Below are positions 6,434 to 14,095 of a DNA stretch of 18,440 nt, piece by piece; the first letter of the stretch is position 1, and each line of letters begins with the position of its first letter. The translations under genes and the position numbers were made by a program. Source of the DNA: CAWKZT01 sp963854565 (GTDB lineage: Bacteria; Actinomycetota; Acidimicrobiia; Acidimicrobiales; JAHEJN01). The notes beneath the pieces were generated by a model, which saw only the letters and a list, made by a program, of their open reading frames with translations, did not search any database and had not been told where the DNA came from. The stretch spans positions 1 to 18,440 of the forward strand of contig CAWKZT010000027.1 of NCBI GenBank assembly GCA_963854565.1. Direction: 5' to 3'.

Positions 6434-7699
6434 GTGGCAAAGTTCGGAGAAGGTGGCGAGTTACTTAAGTGCTCGTTCTGTGGCAAGTCCCAAAAGCAGG
6501 TCAAGAAGCTAATCGCTGGACCTGGTGTCTACATTTGCGATGAGTGCATCGACCTCTGTAACGAGATCATCGAAGAAGAACTCGCCGAAACTCCCGAGTT
6601 GGGCTTTGAAGAACTTCCTAAGCCCCGCGAGATTTACTCGTTCCTCGACGATTATATTATTGGCCAAGATCACGCCAAGCGCATCTTGTCGGTAGCGGTT
6701 TATAACCATTACAAGCGTGTCAAGATGGGCTCCACCGAAGGTGTAGAGCTAGCCAAGTCCAATATCTTGCTCGTCGGCCCGACCGGCTGCGGCAAGACGC
6801 TTATGGCGCAAACGTTGGCGCGCATGTTGAACGTGCCGTTCGCCATAGCTGACGCCACGGCACTTACCGAAGCGGGTTATGTTGGCGAGGATGTCGAGAA
6901 CATCTTGCTCAAGTTGCTGCAGGCCGCCGACTTCGATGTGAAGAAGGCCGAGACGGGCATAATCTACATCGATGAGATCGACAAGATCGCCCGCAAAAGC
7001 GAGAATCCGTCGATTACTCGCGATGTTTCGGGTGAGGGTGTCCAACAAGCATTGCTGAAGATTCTCGAAGGCACTCAGGCATCGGTGCCACCGCAGGGTG
7101 GACGTAAGCACCCGCACCAAGAATTCATCCAGATTGATACCAGCAACGTGTTGTTTATTGTTGGTGGAGCATTCGCAGGTATCGAACAAATCATCGAAAG
7201 TCGTCTCGGCGGAAATAGTGTTGGCTTCGGCGCCGACATCCGGGCGGCGGCGGACAAAGATGTTGCCAAACTTTACGAGCAAATGCTGCCCGAGGATCTA
7301 CTCAAGTTTGGGCTGATTCCAGAATTCGTTGGTCGTTTGCCTGTTCTTGGGGCGGTAGCACACCTTGATCATGAGGCGCTCATTTCGATTCTGACCAAGC
7401 CCAAGAATGCGCTGGTGAAGCAGTACAAGAAGTTCTTCTCCTACGAGGATGTCGAGCTCGAATTCACCGACGAGGCATTGCATGCTGTTGCAACTTTGGC
7501 GTTAAATCGAGGGACTGGTGCTCGTGGTTTACGGGCCATTCTCGAGGAGACGCTACTGCAGGTCATGTATGACCTCCCCAGCGCCGACGATGTGAGCCGT
7601 TGCGTTATCACCGAAGATGTTGTTCTCGGCGTGTCTGAGCCCACGTTAGTGAAGGGCAAGAAACCCGTCAGCGACCAACCTCGTCGCGCTGCGAGCTGA
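6434..7699 (+). CDS. clpX: ATP-dependent Clp protease ATP-binding subunit ClpX
   Basis: A 421-residue AAA+ unfoldase that recognises tagged substrates, unfolds them and feeds them to ClpP. The N-terminal zinc-binding domain has Cys13, Cys16, Cys35 and Cys38 (CSFC...CDEC). The Walker A motif is GPTGCGKT with Lys121, and Walker B is IIYIDEID with Asp180 and Glu181. Pore loop 1 is GYVGED with Tyr149, and an RKH segment (GGRKHPHQEF) is present. The ClpP-docking loop reads VGF (263-265) instead of the usual IGF or LGF. The GTG start follows AAGGAG (6418-6423) with a 10-nt spacer. It starts 32 nt after clpP and ends 4 nt before folC, so all are likely one transcript. Confidence 0.97.
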   Translation: MAKFGEGGELLKCSFCGKSQKQVKKLIAGPGVYICDECIDLCNEIIEEELAETPELGFEELPKPREIYSFLDDYIIGQDHAKRILSVAVYNHYKRVKMGSTEGVELAKSNILLVGPTGCGKTLMAQTLARMLNVPFAIADATALTEAGYVGEDVENILLKLLQAADFDVKKAETGIIYIDEIDKIARKSENPSITRDVSGEGVQQALLKILEGTQASVPPQGGRKHPHQEFIQIDTSNVLFIVGGAFAGIEQIIESRLGGNSVGFGADIRAAADKDVAKLYEQMLPEDLLKFGLIPEFVGRLPVLGAVAHLDHEALISILTKPKNALVKQYKKFFSYEDVELEFTDEALHAVATLALNRGTGARGLRAILEETLLQVMYDLPSADDVSRCVITEDVVLGVSEPTLVKGKKPVSDQPRRAAS

Positions 7700-7703
7700 C
7701 CCT

Positions 7704-9020
7704 ATGGTCACCGAGCCCACGCTGGCTGCCGGCCTGGCGTTTCTCGACAGGCATATTAATCTTGAGGCCACTAAGGGAATTGCCGCAGGCCACAGCGATG
7801 GCCTAAGTCTCGATTCGATGCGATCGCTAATGGTGTTGCTAGGCGATCCCCAGACAGATATCTCGGCGGTGCACCTCACCGGCACGAATGGCAAGGGTTC
7901 CACCGGGGCGATGATAAGTCAGCTCCTGCATGTGTACGGGTTGACCGTCGGCACATATTCCAGCCCTCACCTATCATCGATTAACGAACGTATCCGCCTC
8001 AATGGCGAGTCGATCGCGGATGACGACTTCGCCGAACTGCTCGCTGTCCTCGAAGTGGTCGGCGGCCATCTATACAATCCCCCTAGTTACTTCGAACTGC
8101 TTACCGCTGCGGCATTTCGCTACTTCGCCGACGTTGCCGTTGACGCCGCCGTTGTCGAAGTCGGAATGCTGGGTCGCACTGATGCAACCAATGTGGTCGA
8201 TGCCCGGGTCGCTGTCGTCACCAACATCGGATACGACCACACCGACGGTGCTCCAGGATGGCGCGAGGCAATTGCCCAAGAAAAGGCCGGCATCATTAAA
8301 CCTGGGGCGACCGCGATTTTGGGTATGCAGTCGATAGATGTGCGACCGTTTTTCTTTAACGAGGGCGCGAGCGAAGTTCTGGTCCTGGGGGAAGACTTCG
8401 CGATCGAACAAAACAAACTTGCGGTCGATGGACGTTTGGTGTCAGTTCGCACGCCGCGTTCGAACTTCGAAGATGTATTCGTTTCACTCCATGGGCACCA
8501 TCAGGGGGCAAACACTGCGTTGGCACTGGCAGCCACCGAGGCCTATCTCGATGCCCCCTTGCCTGACGATGTTGTCGAGGCGGCGCTTGGGTCGATGATG
8601 CTTCCTGGTCGTTTCGAGCGGGTGCATGCCAAGCCACTCATCGTGGTCGATGGGGCGCATAACACTGATGGAGCCGAGGCGGCGGCCCGCACCATCGGCG
8701 AGGACTTTGTCCACGGGGGGCGGCATTTTCTCATTGTTGGTCTTCTCGATGGCCGCGATCCGGTAGCTATGTTGCAAGCGCTGCACGCCCCGGAAGCCGA
8801 TCTGGTGATCGCGTGTACTCCTCCATCTTCGCGTGGACTCGACGCCGAAGTTTTGGCGGACGCGGCACGATCCCTTGGAGCCCGCGTCGAAGTCGCCGAT
8901 AGCCCAGAGGATGCGGTTGATCGAGCGCTGTTGGTGGCCGATGAGGGCGACGCAATCTTTGTGGTCGGTAGCATGTACCTCGCTGGTGCTGTCCGAGATT
9001 TCCTGATCAACAACGACTAA
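7704..9020 (+). CDS. folC: Folylpolyglutamate synthase / dihydrofolate synthase family
   Basis: A 438-residue Mur-ligase-type enzyme that adds glutamate to folates (and may also make dihydrofolate from dihydropteroate), using ATP in the cytosol. The ATP-binding P-loop is LTGTNGKGST, followed by YSSPHL and INERIRLNGE, all family signatures. The central motif reads EVGMLGRTDATNVV, a variant of the usual EVGLGGRLDATN. Further signatures are TNIGYDHT, AQEKAGIIKPG, GHHQGANTALAL and VVDGAHNTDG at the hinge to the C-terminal domain. Whether it is mono- or bifunctional cannot be decided from sequence. It begins only 4 nt after clpX, with no obvious separate ribosome-binding site, so it probably depends on upstream translation. 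In Streptomyces and mycobacteria valS usually precedes folC, but it is missing here. Confidence 0.94.
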   Translation: MVTEPTLAAGLAFLDRHINLEATKGIAAGHSDGLSLDSMRSLMVLLGDPQTDISAVHLTGTNGKGSTGAMISQLLHVYGLTVGTYSSPHLSSINERIRLNGESIADDDFAELLAVLEVVGGHLYNPPSYFELLTAAAFRYFADVAVDAAVVEVGMLGRTDATNVVDARVAVVTNIGYDHTDGAPGWREAIAQEKAGIIKPGATAILGMQSIDVRPFFFNEGASEVLVLGEDFAIEQNKLAVDGRLVSVRTPRSNFEDVFVSLHGHHQGANTALALAATEAYLDAPLPDDVVEAALGSMMLPGRFERVHAKPLIVVDGAHNTDGAEAAARTIGEDFVHGGRHFLIVGLLDGRDPVAMLQALHAPEADLVIACTPPSSRGLDAEVLADAARSLGARVEVADSPEDAVDRALLVADEGDAIFVVGSMYLAGAVRDFLINND

Positions 9021-9037
9021 CACCTCCGCGGTTTCAC

Positions 9038-9043
9038 TAACCT
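9038..9043 (+). promoter_or_regulatory. -10 box for leaderless ndk transcription
   Basis: TAACCT fits TAnnnT and ends exactly 7 nt before the ndk GTG, the same spacing as at tig. No ribosome-binding site lies between the in-frame folC stop (TAA, 9018-9020) and the GTG. No clear -35 box is visible. Confidence 0.45.
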
Positions 9044-9050
9044 AGAACAC

Positions 9051-9452
9051 GTGAATCAGACCCTCGTACTTTGCAAGCCCGATGCCGTAGAACGTGGCCT
9101 AGTCGGCGAAATTCTTGGCCGCTTCGAGAGCAAGGGCCTCAAGATTGCCCAGTTGCGTATGCTCACGATCGATGCCGGTTTGGCGTCGCAGCACTATGCC
9201 GAGCATCTTGGCAAGCCGTTCTATGACAGTCTCGTAGAGTTCATCGGCCGGTCACCAGCTGTCGCCCTCGTCGTTGAAGGCCCCGAAGACACATGGCAGA
9301 TCGTTCGGACCATGATGGGCGCAACCAATGCTGCCGAGGCTGCACCCGGAACCATTCGTGGTGATCTGAGCGCTCTTTTCACAGAGAACTTGGTGCATGG
9401 GTCCGACTCCGCTGATTCGGCTGCGCGAGAAATTGGCATCTTCTTCGGCTAA
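9051..9452 (+). CDS. ndk: Nucleoside diphosphate kinase
   Basis: A 133-residue NDP kinase that transfers the gamma-phosphate of ATP to nucleoside diphosphates through a phosphohistidine. It balances the NTP and dNTP pools. The N-terminus QTLVLCKPDAVERGLVGEI is the family hallmark. The active-site His116 lies in NLVHGSDS, and TIRGDLS contributes to nucleotide binding; length is normal for a bacterial Ndk. The GTG is forced: folC ends in the same frame 30 bases upstream and no other start codon intervenes. The lack of a ribosome-binding site plus a -10-like TAACCT 7 nt away suggests a leaderless mRNA. It sits between folC and the shape operon, the usual place in actinobacteria. Confidence 0.97.
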   Translation: MNQTLVLCKPDAVERGLVGEILGRFESKGLKIAQLRMLTIDAGLASQHYAEHLGKPFYDSLVEFIGRSPAVALVVEGPEDTWQIVRTMMGATNAAEAAPGTIRGDLSALFTENLVHGSDSADSAAREIGIFFG

Positions 9453-9505
9453 CGCACTTCTGTAAAAAGGGCGAGGGTCCACCCCCCGTCTCCAAATTAT
9501 TGGTA

Positions 9506-9535
9506 TTGCATTTCTGTTACAACTTCTTCTAGACT
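9506..9535 (+). promoter_or_regulatory. Probable promoter of the mreBCD-mrdA-rodA operon
   Basis: TTGCAT (9506-9511) and TAGACT (9530-9535) are separated by 18 bp and resemble the housekeeping sigma factor -35 and -10 boxes. Transcription would start near 9542, about 40 nt ahead of mreB. This lies in the 129-bp gap after ndk, the largest gap between ndk and rodA, so it is the natural operon promoter. Confidence 0.55.
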
Positions 9536-9581
9536 GCTGTTTACGTGCATTAGGGGTTTTTCCTATTTCCCACTCCCGCGC

Positions 9582-10637
9582 ATGTTTCTTCTGATGGCAA
9601 AATTCCTCCACTCATTTTCGGGCATGGTCAGCCGCGACATGGCGGTTGATTTGGGTACCGCCAACACGCTGGTCTACGTCCGTGGCGAGGGCATCGTTTT
9701 GGACGAACCCTCGGTAGTTGCTATCAACACCCGTAGCGGCGAACTGTTGGCCGTGGGCCACGAAGCCAAACGCATGATTGGGCGTACGCCTAGTCATATC
9801 CAAGCTATTCGTCCGCTCAAAGATGGTGTTATAGCCGATTTCGATGTGTGCGAAAAAATGCTCCGGTACTTTATTCAAAAGGTACACACCAGCCGGTTTG
9901 TGAAGCCTCGCATGGTTATTTGTGTGCCGTCAGGCATTACGAGTGTCGAGCAACGCGCGGTGCAAGAAGCGGCCGAATTTGCCGGCGCTGCGAAACCTAC
10001 CTACATCATCGAAGAGCCTATGGCGGCCGCTATTGGTGCGGGACTACCGGTTCAGCACCCTGCCGGCAACATGATCGTTGACATTGGCGGCGGCACTACC
10101 GAGGTAGCGGTTATTTCCTTGGGTGGCGTGGTCGCGAGCCAGTCCGCACGCGTGGGCGGCGACGAACTCGACGATGCGGTCGCCCAATTTGTCAAGAAGG
10201 AGTACAGCCTCGCTTTAGGCGAACGTACCTCCGAACAAATTAAGCTTCGCATGGGTTCGGCCTGGCCGCTCGAAGAAGAGCTTTACGCCGAAATTCGTGG
10301 ACGCGATCTCGTGTCCGGCTTACCCAAAACCATCACGATCACCACGGAAGAAATACGCGAGGCCCTTTCCGAGCCCGTAGCTGCCATTGTGGATGCCGTG
10401 AAGGTAACTCTCGATAAGACCCCGCCCGAACTTGCGGCCGACATCATGGAGCGAGGAATTGTTCTAGCTGGTGGTGGTGCCCTACTCAGTGGCTTGCGGG
10501 AACGCATGGCCCACGAAACGGGCATGCCGATTCGCATTGCTGAAGATCCGTTGTACGCGGTGGTGCGTGGATCCGGTCAATCACTGGAAGAGTTTGAGGC
10601 GCTTGAAGGCGTCTTGTTCTCCTCGCCCGATCACTAG
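9582..10637 (+). CDS. mreB: Rod shape-determining protein MreB, actin homologue
   Basis: A 351-residue bacterial actin that forms membrane-bound filaments and orients the cell-wall elongation machinery. It has the actin-fold nucleotide motifs: phosphate 1 DLGTANTLVYV, phosphate 2 DIGGGTTEVAVISLGG, and the adenosine motif LAGGGALLSGL. The IEEPMAAAIGAGLPV stretch is a family signature. The start is uncertain. ATG 9582 and ATG 9594 give N-termini rich in Phe, Leu and Met (FLLMAKFLHSFSGMV) that could form a membrane-binding amphipathic helix. ATG 9624 gives the short MVSRDMAVDLG form. None has a good ribosome-binding site. It is the first gene of the elongasome operon. Its TAG stop is followed by two sense codons and then the mreC GTG in the same frame. 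Confidence 0.96.
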   Translation: MFLLMAKFLHSFSGMVSRDMAVDLGTANTLVYVRGEGIVLDEPSVVAINTRSGELLAVGHEAKRMIGRTPSHIQAIRPLKDGVIADFDVCEKMLRYFIQKVHTSRFVKPRMVICVPSGITSVEQRAVQEAAEFAGAAKPTYIIEEPMAAAIGAGLPVQHPAGNMIVDIGGGTTEVAVISLGGVVASQSARVGGDELDDAVAQFVKKEYSLALGERTSEQIKLRMGSAWPLEEELYAEIRGRDLVSGLPKTITITTEEIREALSEPVAAIVDAVKVTLDKTPPELAADIMERGIVLAGGGALLSGLRERMAHETGMPIRIAEDPLYAVVRGSGQSLEEFEALEGVLFSSPDH

Positions 10638-10639
10638 GT
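10636..10639 (+). promoter_or_regulatory. AGGT ribosome-binding site overlapping the mreB stop
   Basis: The last two bases of the mreB TAG plus the next two form AGGT, complementary to the ACCT of the 16S rRNA 3' end, 4 nt before the mreC GTG. This is the only plausible ribosome-binding site and supports coupled translation. Confidence 0.4.
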
Positions 10640-10643
10640 CGTA

Positions 10644-11498
10644 GTGCATCGTCCGCACGAGGCGGGAATTTCTAGCCCTCGTTTGCTTCTCCTGCTGGTG
10701 ATCGCATCGGTCACCTTGATGACCCTTGACATTCGTGACGTGGGGCCATTCGCCGATATGCAACAAACCACACGCAATATTGTGGAGCCGTTCCGGTCAG
10801 CAGGTGACACCATCTTTGATCCCGTCGGTAACGTTTGGGACGACGTATTTTCCGGCGGCGGCAATCAAGACGAACTTGCTGCCCTTCGAGAAGCTAACGC
10901 CAAACTGCGTAACGATTTTATCCAGCAGGCCAACGCAGCTGACCTCCTTGAGTCGGTCATGTTGCAACTCGACATTTCTTATGTTGGCAACATTGCATCA
11001 ACCATCGCCACGGTGGTGGACGGATCGATCGGAAATTTTGATGACTTTCACATCGACATCGACCGGGGCACTAACGATGGGGTTCGCGTCGGGATGCCGG
11101 TTATCTCTGGGGGCGGACTAATCGGGCGTATCGACGAAGCCGATGCCACCCGGTCACGGGTGATACTGATTGTCGATCCCACCTTTAACGTGGGTATCCG
11201 AGTTGTGGGGTCCCGAGAAGATCTGGCAATCGTCCATGGAGGCAGGTGGGACAACCCCTTGCGTGTCGATGAGGACATCAATCCATTGGCCGCGATCGAG
11301 GTAGGCGCTGCTGTGGTCACAAGTGGCTTGGATGGCAGCCTGTATCCGGCTGATATTCCGGTGGGATTCATCTTGTCAGCCCAAGTCGACGAAGGTGCGT
11401 TGACCCAAATTCTCGAAGTAGAGCCATCCGGTGAACTCAGCAGTCTGCGTCATGTCACGGTTTTGTTGTACGACCCCGACGCAGAGGTTGAGCCATGA
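10644..11498 (+). CDS. mreC: Rod shape-determining protein MreC
   Basis: A 284-residue bitopic membrane protein that links cytoplasmic MreB to the periplasmic-side synthesis enzymes PBP2 and RodA. A short basic cytoplasmic start (MHRPHEAG) is followed by one membrane helix at about residues 12-28 (PRLLLLLVIASVTLMTL). A coiled coil lies at about 75-108 (DELAALREANAKLRNDF). The beta-barrel MreC domain follows, with DRGTNDGVRVGMPVISGGGLIGRI and TSGLDGSLYPADIPVG, both typical. The GTG start is required: mreB stops in the same frame two codons earlier and the next in-frame Met is inside the membrane helix. The stop overlaps the mreD ATG (ATGA). Confidence 0.95.
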   Translation: MHRPHEAGISSPRLLLLLVIASVTLMTLDIRDVGPFADMQQTTRNIVEPFRSAGDTIFDPVGNVWDDVFSGGGNQDELAALREANAKLRNDFIQQANAADLLESVMLQLDISYVGNIASTIATVVDGSIGNFDDFHIDIDRGTNDGVRVGMPVISGGGLIGRIDEADATRSRVILIVDPTFNVGIRVVGSREDLAIVHGGRWDNPLRVDEDINPLAAIEVGAAVVTSGLDGSLYPADIPVGFILSAQVDEGALTQILEVEPSGELSSLRHVTVLLYDPDAEVEP

Positions 11499-12022
11499 AG
11501 CTCTTCATCCGCATACCGCTAGTACTAATTTCTGTTGTGTTACTGCAGATCACGCTGTTCGACGAGCTACGAATTGCCGGGGTTGCTGCCGAATGTGCGA
11601 TGGGTCTGGCCGTTGCCGCTGGCTTAGCCGGCGGCTCTGACAAAGGCGCAATGGTCGGCTTCTTACTGGGCCTGTTCTTGGATCTCTATATTGCAACGCC
11701 CTACGCCTTGAGTGCTCTTACGTTCGCTGTGGTGGCGTTCATTGCTGGGTTCTTCGACAACAGTATGGCGAACACGTCGTGGCTTGTAGCGGGTCCCATG
11801 ATCGGTATCGGTACTGCTTCGGGCGTAGCAATGTATGTCTTGTTTGGTGAAATTCTGGGCGAAGATCACTTTTATACCGACCGATTCTGGGTACTGCTGA
11901 TCGTCACCGGCTTTGCGGGTTTTTTGCTCGGCGGGCCCTTGATGACGACGATGCGGTGGTGCTTCTCAGATGGTTCACGACAGGGACCGACGCCTATCCG
12001 ACGCTTCGGCGTGGTGAACTAG
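11495..12022 (+). CDS. mreD: Rod shape-determining protein MreD
   Basis: A 175-residue integral membrane protein of the elongasome, a partner of MreC in activating PBP2/RodA peptidoglycan synthesis. Sequence conservation in this family is low, so the call rests on three points. There are several hydrophobic segments (about 6-23, 27-47, 52-68, 71-88, 96-116 and 128-150). The family-like FLLGLFLDLYIATPYALSAL stretch resembles the G-x2-G-x3-D of MreD proteins. Its position lies exactly between mreC and mrdA. It starts inside the mreC stop (ATGA). Its TAG stop is followed by two sense codons and then the in-frame ATG of mrdA. Confidence 0.88.
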   Translation: MKLFIRIPLVLISVVLLQITLFDELRIAGVAAECAMGLAVAAGLAGGSDKGAMVGFLLGLFLDLYIATPYALSALTFAVVAFIAGFFDNSMANTSWLVAGPMIGIGTASGVAMYVLFGEILGEDHFYTDRFWVLLIVTGFAGFLLGGPLMTTMRWCFSDGSRQGPTPIRRFGVVN

Positions 12023-12024
12023 GT
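12021..12024 (+). promoter_or_regulatory. AGGT ribosome-binding site overlapping the mreD stop
   Basis: As at the mreB/mreC junction, the TAG stop runs into AGGT, with a 4-nt spacer to the mrdA ATG. It is the only visible ribosome-binding site for mrdA and suggests termination-reinitiation coupling. Confidence 0.4.
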
Positions 12025-12028
12025 TCCG

Positions 12029-14095
12029 ATGGCGTCCGTTCGAGACTCACAGGCCTTTCGCCTCAATCTGGTTGGCATCGTTGCCCTCTCGTTGTTCGTT
12101 GCGCTGTTTGCCCGGTTGTATTCATTGCAAGTGCTGCACGAGGAGCAGTTTCAGGCTGCTGCGGTAAGTAACACCAATCGGACGCTGAGTACCGAAGCCC
12201 CCCGTGGGCGCATTCTCGATTCTGAGGGTCGAATTTTGGTTGACAACAAGTCGACATTGGTCGTGTTTGTCGACAATTTTGTGTTGGCTGATCAATTGAA
12301 CTCACGGCAAGAACGTGAACAGTTGGCCCTGCGGTTGGCCACATCGCTGAGCGACAACGGAGTCCTCACCAAAGTATCCAGCATTCTTCGCGAGTTAGAG
12401 GATGCCAAATATGGCCCGTTTGACAAGATCCCTGTTGCCTCGGGAGTTACCGAAGAATTCAAGGTTTGGTTAAAGGAACGCGATTTTCAGTTTCCTGGAG
12501 TTGAAATTGAGACTGAATCGATCCGATTTTATCCGTATGGTGCGGCCGCTTCGCATGTTCTGGGTTACATCGGTCCTATCAATCAAGACGAACTTGAACT
12601 GCGCGCCACGTCGGCCAAGGCCTACCAGCCAGCCGACGAGATTGGTAAGGCAGGTGTTGAGGCGGCTTTCGAGGAGGTCCTGCGTGGGGTCCCTGGAAGT
12701 CAGGAAATCATCGTCGATGCCAGGAACCAAATTGTCGGGTATGGCGACATTTTGTCGCCCCAACCAGGCAGCGACGTTCAGCTGACTATCGACATCGATT
12801 TGCAGATCGAAGTAGAGGAGGAACTCAAGAGTCAACTTGAAGCGCGACGCCTCGTACGCGAGGACAACAAGCTCACCGGTGATAACAGCTTTTTTGTGGC
12901 GCCGGCCGGCGCCGCGGTAGTGCTCAACCCCAATGGGTCTCAAATTTTGGCTATGGCTTCCTATCCCGCCTATGACCAGCGAGAATTCATCGGCGGCATC
13001 TCAGCCGCACAGTTTGATGCGCTAACGAACGAAGACGCCCACGCTCCTTTGAGTAACCGGGCGATCCAGGGCCTCTACGCGCCAGGCTCAACGTTCAAGC
13101 CGTTCACCGCGTTCGCGGCAATGAACTCTGGCTTGATGAGTGACCGTGGAGCGCTCACCCAATATTCAGAGTTGTTCGATCCCGGCTTCTTCACGCTTCC
13201 CGGTTGCGATGGTGGCAAGTGCGAGTTTCAGAACGCGCAGCGCACCGAGTACGGACTGGTCGACCTGCGACGGGCCCTGACGGTTTCCTCGGATGTGTAC
13301 TTTTATCGGCTGGCCTGGTTCTTTGAGATTTCTCCTTCGGTGCGCTCGACGGCACTCCAAGACGGTGTCCGGGCGTTCGGATTCGGTCGAAGGACAGGTG
13401 TTCCTTTGGCCTATGAGGTAGCCGGTTTGGTCCCTGATGAGGATCTAAAAGCTGCCCGGCATGAGGACCTTCCGGAGGTGTTCACCGAAGGCAATTGGTT
13501 TGCTGGTGACACCCTAAACACCGCCATTGGGCAGGGAGATATGGGTGTTACGCCGCTCCAACTTGCCAACGCTTACGCGACATTGGCCAATGGCGGGACC
13601 TTGTATTCACCTAACATCGCTAAGACAGCTATCGACCCGGCGACGCGCGAGATCGAGATCGATTACCAACCGCGGGCATTGGGCGAAATTTACCTTCCTC
13701 CCGAAATTCGCGATCCACTGATCGACGGCCTGGCTGGGGTTACGACCCAAGAGGATGGCACCGGCTTCTTTGCCTTCGAAACCTACCCGCAAGACCTATT
13801 GGCAGTCGCCGGAAAGACGGGCACATCGGAAAAGTTCGGTAAACAGGACTTCGCGTTGTTCGCCGGGTTCGGCCCGGTCGAAAATCCCGAATATGTCATC
13901 GTCATGGTGCTGGAGGAGGCTGGTTTCGGTAGTGAAAGCGCGGCCCCGGGCGTGCGGAACATATTTGAGGCACTGGCAACAAATAGTATTCCGATCAGCG
14001 AACCGCTCGATCTCGACTATCTGAATGCCCCGGTAATTGTGGGCATCAAAGCGCCGGGCGATGAGTTGGCCCTCAACGAGGAACCCCCATCATGA
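12029..14095 (+). CDS. mrdA: Penicillin-binding protein 2, elongation-specific transpeptidase
   Basis: A 688-residue class B penicillin-binding protein that cross-links peptidoglycan during cell elongation, acting outside the membrane with RodA as glycosyltransferase. One membrane anchor lies at about residues 12-31. The dimerisation/pedestal domain starts around 50 and includes APRGRILDSEGRILVDN. The transpeptidase domain shows all three catalytic motifs: STFK with nucleophile Ser354 and Lys357, SSD (Ser420-Asp422, the SxN-motif position, with Asp as in many PBP2 proteins), and KTGT (Lys596). YAPGSTFKPF, GQGDMGVTPLQLANAYATLANGG and the C-terminal FAGFGPVENPEYVIVMVLEE are typical PBP2 segments. 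It overlaps rodA by ATGA, matching the tight PBP2-RodA partnership. Confidence 0.96.
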   Translation: MASVRDSQAFRLNLVGIVALSLFVALFARLYSLQVLHEEQFQAAAVSNTNRTLSTEAPRGRILDSEGRILVDNKSTLVVFVDNFVLADQLNSRQEREQLALRLATSLSDNGVLTKVSSILRELEDAKYGPFDKIPVASGVTEEFKVWLKERDFQFPGVEIETESIRFYPYGAAASHVLGYIGPINQDELELRATSAKAYQPADEIGKAGVEAAFEEVLRGVPGSQEIIVDARNQIVGYGDILSPQPGSDVQLTIDIDLQIEVEEELKSQLEARRLVREDNKLTGDNSFFVAPAGAAVVLNPNGSQILAMASYPAYDQREFIGGISAAQFDALTNEDAHAPLSNRAIQGLYAPGSTFKPFTAFAAMNSGLMSDRGALTQYSELFDPGFFTLPGCDGGKCEFQNAQRTEYGLVDLRRALTVSSDVYFYRLAWFFEISPSVRSTALQDGVRAFGFGRRTGVPLAYEVAGLVPDEDLKAARHEDLPEVFTEGNWFAGDTLNTAIGQGDMGVTPLQLANAYATLANGGTLYSPNIAKTAIDPATREIEIDYQPRALGEIYLPPEIRDPLIDGLAGVTTQEDGTGFFAFETYPQDLLAVAGKTGTSEKFGKQDFALFAGFGPVENPEYVIVMVLEEAGFGSESAAPGVRNIFEALATNSIPISEPLDLDYLNAPVIVGIKAPGDELALNEEPPS

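Noticed and set aside
9469..9490. Possible terminator after ndk (G-run followed by C-run)
   Set aside because: Only about 3-4 consecutive pairs form and extensions are mismatched.
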